A DNA stretch of 64,000 bases. Source: Tulasnella sp. 424 (lineage: Eukaryota; Basidiomycota; Agaricomycetes; Cantharellales; Tulasnellaceae). The notes below the pieces were generated by a model. The model was given only the letters and a program-made list of their open reading frames with translations. It was not told the DNA's origin and did not search any database. The translations under genes were made by a program, and so were the position numbers. Each line of letters begins with the position of its first letter. Position 1 is the first letter of the stretch. The DNA lies in assembly GCA_019633425.1 (NCBI GenBank), contig WSUB01000005.1, positions 310,001-374,000 of the forward strand. The letters are read 5' to 3'. This document shows, one piece after another, positions 57,472 to 64,000 of this stretch.

Positions 57472-60400
57472 TCGTATCACTTCCTCGATCTTCCAGGACA
57501 TGAACCGACAAGGCGAGGTGAACGGGGTTACCGTGGTTGTTGTCCATAACCCAACGTACCACGCAAGATCATGGCCCAGGATTCCATCCAGAAAGACCCA
57601 TGGGACCCATACTGGAACGACCTACTGATGAATTATAATATTTACTCCCGTGTATACGAACCTGAGGGGGGTATCAACTGGGGTCGAATGAAGCCGAGAC
57701 ATACCTTCCGAGACCCGCCCGGTGCCCCACCTCGATGCCCCAAGCGTGCCATCGAATGCATCCCAGCATAGTTTACGGGATTACAAAAGCCGTGAGGAGG
57801 GGCCTCCTCGCTTTTGTGTGTCAAGCCTTTGAATTGCTCGTCATGAGGGCAGGTGTAAACGCAGCTGATGCGTCTTCCAGCCTTGGGAGACGCACTAGCC
57901 CCAAGCCTATTCTGGGCTTGTTCGGGAGGCCCCTATCTTTTGCAAATCCTCGACCAATGCCCCATGGAACTAAACCTAGTCCGGACAGGAGGAAGCCCAT
58001 CAGTCTCATATACTCAGATCAGCAATTTTCTCGACCTCTTTCAGCGTCAGGCGTCGATCACCGGGGGTTTCATGATCAGCTCGACCGCCGCTTTCCCCAA
58101 GCGCCGAACGGGCTGCGCCGTATGAGAGAGAGGAGATAACAGTGTTATGTCCTTGCGGAATGACGGCAGTAGCTTCATTCCTCATCCTTTTCTCCTAATG
58201 GATAGCGTAGAGAGGGGCTCTCGGAAATTTCCATGGTCTGGCCAGGCCTTGCATACAAGACAATTAAACCCGCCGAAACAGCCTTGGTTCCGGAAGGCAA
58301 TGGCACCCACCCACCCAACCAGAAAAAGAAGCGGAGATGACCTATCTGTTGAACCTGAGACCTGAAAAAAGCAGTGCGTGGAGAGAGAGATGGAGAATAT
58401 GGGTTTTTTTTTTCCGTTTAGTCCACCTGAACACCGGAAGCTGAGGGTGTGTGTGCTTCATCTCGGTGTAGTATTAAAAATGAGTCCACGCGTTGATCGC
58501 ATGGTTTTACATCGATGAAGCTGTTCTCCGCCGGCCGGGGGGGGGTGTTGCAGAGTATAAGTTGGAAGGCAATCAGGGTCGCCGCGGAAGGGGTGTCCGT
58601 ATGTATACATTTGGTTGGCATGGATCCATGATATTAGGAGCTTCGAAACCTTACAAGTAACCTCCGTGTCCCACCAGACGGCTTTCCACGCTTGAATCCA
58701 TACAGGCACAGCGGGGATGGCAGAGCGTCAGGAGCAACCTGCCCTTGGGGACGGCGTTGACGAATGCTCTGTTGCTGAAGGTTCAACGATCACCCCCCCT
58801 CCCCCGTCGAAGCTGGCAGGAGCATGCGCAGTTGCCCCTATCCCCCCCATCGTGGATTGGATCCGAGCTTTAGATCACCGTTCAACACTTCTAGAATTCT
58901 TGACGCCCAAGGTCTTTGTGTCAATGGTCCGAAGGGAGAGGCTCCAGGTGACGAGGGGCCGGCGAGAACGCCATGGAGCCTTGCTCTTTTTTTTCACGCG
59001 CAGCCACTTGGCTTTTTTCACGCTCCACTGCACCAACGGAAAGCTTGAAGATGCTGGCACGGATAGCGAGGAAAGGTTATCTGGGGTGCCCTCTGCGTCA
59101 TGCCTCGCACAACGCTGGCGCCGATCTTTCGGGTAGCCACAGACCCACACATGAGAGACACAATCTGACACAACGAGAGATCGAGAAAGGGTGTAAGGTG
59201 CATTGCAAATCTCATTCCTTTCCGATCGTCAAGGATGTCGTCGACATTGACGTTTTGACTATTGGCGATGAGCAGCGCACGAATCAGGCCATCATCGGGC
59301 TCACTTCGCAGGTTGCCGCGCAGTGCGGTAATTTTTTTTCATTTTTTTTTCGTCGCAATTTCTCAAGACAAAAAAAAATCCATCAAAAATAATTTAATTC
59401 AAAGTCCGCCAAGGCACATGCATCATTGCAACACTCCCCTCGGTTTATCCAACCCTGCCTGTTCGAAGGCAGCAAGCCTGGGGGGAGGAAAATATAATAA
59501 GGACAAGATGTCCAGCCTCGAACGCCTTGCAGCCAAGCGAAAATCGCCTAATTGGTACCGAGCCGGGAATTGTGAATCCAGTGTTCTGGGAGATCAAAGA
59601 GACCCCTGACACCTCTCTCAGAGGGCTAACGGCATGTTCAGGACAGCGAACTGCCCTGAGGTGAAATTCGCTCTCCCGGGAGAGGGGGAAAATAAGAACC
59701 CAGACGAGTGGCAAATATAGCCAGACCAGGACAAAGCGATCGACGTCCCGACGGCCCATGGCCAAACAACCGTTGAGACGGCCTTCCCCTACGCCGTTGA
59801 TTCCCCGTCCAGAGCCCCCGAATTCCAGGAAAGTTAAAAACCCGTATTAAAAAACTTTTCATTCATCACTCAGTTGCCAGTTCTTTTTAGCCTTAACGTT
59901 GTCGAGGGAAATGGCTACCCCAGCCGAGTATAGTTGTCCTAAGAATTCTTTGATGCTCATCTCCAACCCACTTCCAGTTACTCTCCGTGATAAGGGTGAT
60001 TGTTTCGATCAGAGGGGGCTTCGAGGGTCGAGACTGTTTTTATTTTACTATTTTACTTGTCCTGTTTTACCCGGCGGAGGTGGCGTCGTCCTCGTGTGCT
60101 GCGGATCCGCGGAACCGGCGGCGACTTTTGGGTCCTGAGCACCCCCCCGCCGTTGCGAGAATGATTTACCTTGGTGTACGCGCCCGTCCGCTTTGCGATC
60201 AGATCGGAGAAGGTTAAACATCTAGAGCTGTCTCTCAGAGAGAAACCTTGGAAGCCACACTGAGATGGTTGTAAATCCCCGCTCGCCTCCGCGCGGTTGC
60301 CAAGCCCTCGAGCCGGAAATAACCATTTGGCCAAAGGGACAGACAGCTTAGCTCAAGTTTGGAAACAGAAGGCGGTAAAACTCCATTCGCTCGACGGCGA

Positions 60401-61164
60401 CCTTGGAGATCATGCGTTCTATGGCAAGGCAGAAACATGTATATAACGTATAGACACGAGGCGGAAAGAAGGAGAAGGTAGTAGCGGAGACCGAAAAAAA
60501 ACACAGAGTCCTTTGAAGCAAGGCCAACACGGTGAACTCTAAAGACAAAGCCAGGTTTAGTGGGGCGAAGACGATGCGTAGATAGATAGTGGGGTGGTAT
60601 ACATCCTGTACAAAAAAGAATAAAGCTAGCATTGTGACCGAAAAAAGATCGAGAACGGCGACAGCGAAAAGGGGGTGGAACGAAGAGTCCATGTGCGTGA
60701 TTGAGAATGGATTGAAAAGTGACGACGCATAAGTGTTGTGCAAGAGTTGACAGAGAGACAGAAGACAACAACAAGAGAAGATGGAGTAGTAGAAGGCAGA
60801 GTCGAAAAGAAACCAAGAGGATGATGAAAGCGAGGAGGGCGTGTTACCCAATGCATAGTAGCGAAGTATAATTTGGCTGAAAGTCGTCTTCATATGTGAC
60901 GTTTTGAGCGGATTTGATGGGAGCAGTGCTTAGAGTGGAACGCGGTCGAGGTTAAAAAGGGGGGGGAGGGGAGGCGGATGAGTCGACGGGGATCTTGAGA
61001 CAGCCGAATGAGTTACTTGAGTGCGACGGCGACCACGAAGAGAGCATAGAGAGATGTTGATATCATGGAAAGAAGACCCTTGCCCACACCAGTGGGGGCT
61101 GCGAGAGCATAACGAGCAGCAGCGAGAGACGATGACGAAATAACCGTCCCGCCTACACACGCTT

Positions 61165-63543
61165 TCACTCTCCTCTCTTCCTCATTACAAACACACCCTC
61201 CCAAGCGACTCTCATCGCCTCGGAATGGGCATCTCTCCATCTCCCGACCCAATTCCCGCTCTCGCCATGTCGATCTCCTTCACCGACGAGGTAACCATTG
61301 TAGACGAATTCACCAGCACGAGGGTCACCCGTAGCCTTCAGAGTGACGAGCCCGTCCCATGGTCGAACGATTCCAGAAACGGTTGCGCCTGCTCCGAACC
61401 AGCAGTTATGCGCTTCGGCGGGTGAACTGTGAGGTGGGGAGGTGAGGCGGCCGAAGAGGAGGATAGGGAGGCCTGAGGTGGAAGGTGAGGTTGAGAGGGA
61501 GGTTGATTCCTCAGATGAGGGGATGGCTCTGTGGAGAAAAGGTTTAGAGGTGGAGTCAGTAAGTTAGAGTCGCAAGGAGTCAAGGGGACGACAAACTCAC
61601 TCGTAGAACGACTGTGCACCGTTCGCCCTAACCAAGATCCCGTTCCTCCACCGCTTCGTAATCGGATCCCAGCTCTCAGCAGTCCTCTCTATAACCATGT
61701 TGTTGGGCAAGTGCGCGTTGACCGCTTTACCTGGCCTCACGGCGTTGAGGAGGTGAGCGACGGGTCGGTGGTGGTACTCGACAATACTCCAGGATTGGAA
61801 GTTGTGCAGGCGGTGAACCTCTTCAAGAATGTTCACCGGATACTCGCGGATGGGTTCGTCAGCATGGTGGTGGTTGGTTGGCAGAGGTTGAAGAGCGTCG
61901 AGGAGGCGGTTGTAACTTTCCAAGTTCGAGATCTGCCAAACGGAATTTTGATAGCGGTCGTTAGCTATAGTCCGGATTGCAACGAAGGCAATATACGATA
62001 GACGACTCACCATGAATCGACCATCCCACTCTCCAGTCATCCGTCCAGGCGTCCACCGGTACTTCGGTACATCGACCGACTTCGTCATGGACACAAACGG
62101 ATCCCTACAACCCACAAGCCGAGCCCACTCGTTATCCCACCTCCTTGAATCGACAGTACACGCGAACTTGAGTCGCATATAGTCGGGGGTATACGCGTCT
62201 CGCGCGTAGCGTCCAGTGCGATAGTCGACGAACGGTGGCAAACCAGCGCGGGTGTCAGCGAGCGTCGTCGCAGACGGGAAGAACCCTTGCGAAAGAGCGG
62301 AATTGATAAGCTCTTCAGGAGTCACCTGGGCAACACCTTGCTGGAAGACGGGAAGACGATCTTCGCGAGCGAGACAGAGCTGGACGGCCGCGTGGTGCAG
62401 CAGTGGGAACGAGAACTCGACGCCATCAAGGCCATTAGTGCCGTGAGAGGAATAATTATGGGTGCCGGCGGGAACGGATAGGTATCCTCCTGGGATAGCG
62501 GTGCTTGAGGGACGAGGACCGAGAGGGATGAGATCGTTGGGCGAAGGGGAAGGGTCAGTCAGGACGAGTGGGGACGATGCGAGGTTGGTTGGATTGGAGG
62601 GTGACGAGGGCACTGCGAGGGGTAGGATTGGACACGACCATGGTGCGAATGTGTTGGCGTACTAGAAGGAGAACGACGACGGAGAGGTTAGTAAAAGGGA
62701 AAAAAAAATAAGGAAAGAAAAGAAGAAAGTGCAATGCCAGACTGAGGCAGGCGAAAGGGGGCACGCACCTGGAACACACCCAAAACGAACGGTGTAATCA
62801 AATAATCGAAATTTATTCTCAGCTCGTTTGGCTCGGCGATGCAGTTATCTGTTGATAGAAGCAAGCGAGGGGTTGGTGGGGGTGAATGTCAACTTCCAGA
62901 ACGCGTGGACTCGAGGGAGGATGACGACTAATGAAGATGGGGGGTGTAGTGGCAGGGGTGGGGTAGAGCGACGGGACTCACAGTAATCAAGCGTAAACCA
63001 GCACAACCATAGCCACAACGCGAGCTCCTCTCCCTCTTCAGGCATTTCCGGACGGTATCTCTTGTTGCAGAGCCAATTCTGCTTGAACTGGTCGAGATAC
63101 TGCATCACGTTGGCGTATTGTAGGAGCAGCCTGGCGTTTCCCCCGTCAGATTCGATGAACATGAGGTAGAGCGTCATTAGGTCTTCCGAGAGATGGGCTC
63201 TGGGATACTGTCTTGGACTCCAAGCATATCCGCTTGCGGTGGAAAGCCTCCGTACGCGGGAGATACACGTCCAACGACGCTTGAGTTCATGGGTGAGGGT
63301 GGGTGCGGTAAGCTGGGACGCGGGGAATCGACGGTGCAATGCTGAGGTGTCGAATGTACGTCGAAAGATTTCAGCGTAGAGATGAGGATTGGATTGTGGC
63401 TCGAGAGCAGAGTAGAATGAGGGAGATGTTGCGAGGAGAGGAATGAGATCCTTTGGTGGTCGTGGGGTGGTCGTCGTGGATGGGGATGGAGTGGCGAGAT
63501 GGAGAGCGATGAGCTGGATGAGTTCTTGCGGTAGCGAGTCCAT
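61165..63543 (-). CDS. F-box protein
   Basis: Five exons on the minus strand: 63543-62982, 62848-62769, 62661-62011, 61932-61601 and 61528-61165. They sum to 1,989 nt, giving 662 residues. The N-terminus (MDSLPQELIQLIALHLATPS, then PKDLIPLLATSPSFYSAL) has the F-box pattern: LP-x-E-L, followed by the helix of a Skp1-binding surface. The rest is a long fungal-type region (LYLMFIESDGGNARLLLQYA, WLWLCWFTLDY, WDNEWARLVGCRDPF, TGEWDGRFM) ending with GEFVYNGYLVGEG and WVGRWRDAHS, a pattern seen in fungal F-box proteins with a beta-rich C-terminus. The role is probably substrate recognition in an SCF ubiquitin ligase; the target is unknown. The 78-nt intron 61933-62010 is in frame and stop-free. The frame is open upstream to 63867, but the Met directly before the F-box is the natural start. 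Confidence 0.85.
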
Positions 63544-64000
63544 GGCTAGTAGCGAGAAGGGGAGGAGGAGTCGCGAGAGGAGAGAGGGAGGGGGGAGAGG
63601 TGAGCACTTGGGTGGGATGGCAATAATTATACCTTTGACGCGTTTCCGGTCTCGGCGCGGAGATCGAATGAGGGAGAGCGGGGACCAACAACGTGGGTTC
63701 GCTTTTGCCACTTGAATCTCCGCCGTCGACCTCTTTTCTCCTCGAGATGAGATGCGCGTGTCTGTATGGACAACAAACAGTCTGCGCGCGTCGTCCCGAT
63801 GCTGCTGCCAGATCCAGCGACACAATTCCCGATCGCCCTGCCCACATGCCACAACACAAAATCTCATTGGTCAACATCTCAGACGGCGGCGGGCGATGAA
63901 ATGTCAGATTTCAGGACACCTCTCCCCGATCATCGTCGGTGGAGGTCTCTTCAATATTGGACAATTGCATTCTCAACTGAACCCATCTCCGTCGCCATCC
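63544..64000. other. Upstream region of the F-box gene, window edge
   Basis: This holds the promoter of the F-box gene and possibly the leader of a neighbour beyond the window. No start of another gene can be confirmed before the sequence ends. Confidence 0.4.

Larger units (their letters stand above)
53364..61164. other. Gene-poor region of about 7.8 kb
   Basis: No gene can be supported. The first 0.7 kb should be the promoter of the disordered-protein gene. Short frames include minus 54696-54968 (90 codons), minus 55660-55944 (94 codons), plus 57571-57771 (66 codons) and plus 58717-59136 (139 codons). All lack recognised domains and clear splice partners. Two sets of direct repeats of about 140 bp (near 55.1-55.5 and 57.2-57.5 kb) are annotated separately. 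No long terminal repeats or transposase frames are visible. Confidence 0.5.

Noticed and set aside
58717..59136. Plus-strand ORF of 139 codons
   Set aside because: Low-complexity start, no domain, and mixed composition typical of non-coding frames.
60348..60893. Minus-strand hydrophobic ORF of 181 codons downstream of the F-box gene
   Set aside because: Hydrophobicity follows from T-rich sequence. No family pattern is seen, and an overlapping frame is equally open; it is probably the F-box 3' flank.
61013..61160. Possible tail-anchor-like or GPI-like C-terminus just after the F-box stop codon
   Set aside because: It would need an alternative splice out of the F-box exon. The simple stop at 61165 gives a coherent protein, so it is not annotated.
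1..64000. CRISPR arrays, insertion sequences, rRNA genes and retrotransposon frames
   Set aside because: None seen. The direct repeats found are tandem, few and unlike CRISPR spacing, and no transposase or reverse-transcriptase motifs occur in any frame examined.

Overview
The window is a eukaryotic chromosome segment, most likely from an Agaricomycotina basidiomycete. Evidence: nearly every gene is cut by several 50-75 nt GT-AG introns, intergenic spaces are short over most of the window, conserved eukaryotic housekeeping genes are present, and secreted GH74 enzymes carry fungal-type CBM1 domains. I cannot name the species. All gene models were spliced by hand; wherever exon boundaries are given, the exon lengths were summed and the reading frame closes.

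Left part (1-33 kb): a gene-poor start hides a small double-stranded-RNA-binding protein (minus strand, 2144-2512). It is followed by SAD1/USP39 (tri-snRNP splicing factor) and KOG1/raptor (TORC1 scaffold) on plus, and ORC4 (replication origin recognition) on minus. Then come a dienelactone hydrolase whose promoter region looks tandemly duplicated, an LCLAT1/AGPAT-type acyltransferase, and a 1,460-1,480-residue alpha/beta hydrolase largely made of disordered sequence. After these lie a small hypothetical gene, a doubtful ORF, a single-pass glycoprotein with a collagen-like tail (minus), a TMEM115-type Golgi membrane protein (minus) and a divergent FAM32A-type nuclear protein (plus).

Middle part (34.6-47.7 kb): three complete head-to-tail copies of a secreted GH74 xyloglucanase with a Ser/Thr linker and C-terminal CBM1, all on the minus strand, each with about 20 exons and its own TATA box. 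Copies A and B form a recent tandem duplication of about 4.7 kb that includes promoter and flanks; copy C is more diverged. A and B end with a GC-AG intron where C has GT-AG, and B carries a C-like patch suggesting gene conversion.

Right part (48.5-64 kb): a 1,560-residue Ser/Pro-rich protein (minus), a gene-poor stretch of about 7.8 kb with two sets of tandem repeats of about 140 bp, and an F-box protein (minus). The genes are independent eukaryotic transcription units. The only functional cluster is the GH74 array, which fits a plant-cell-wall-degrading lifestyle.
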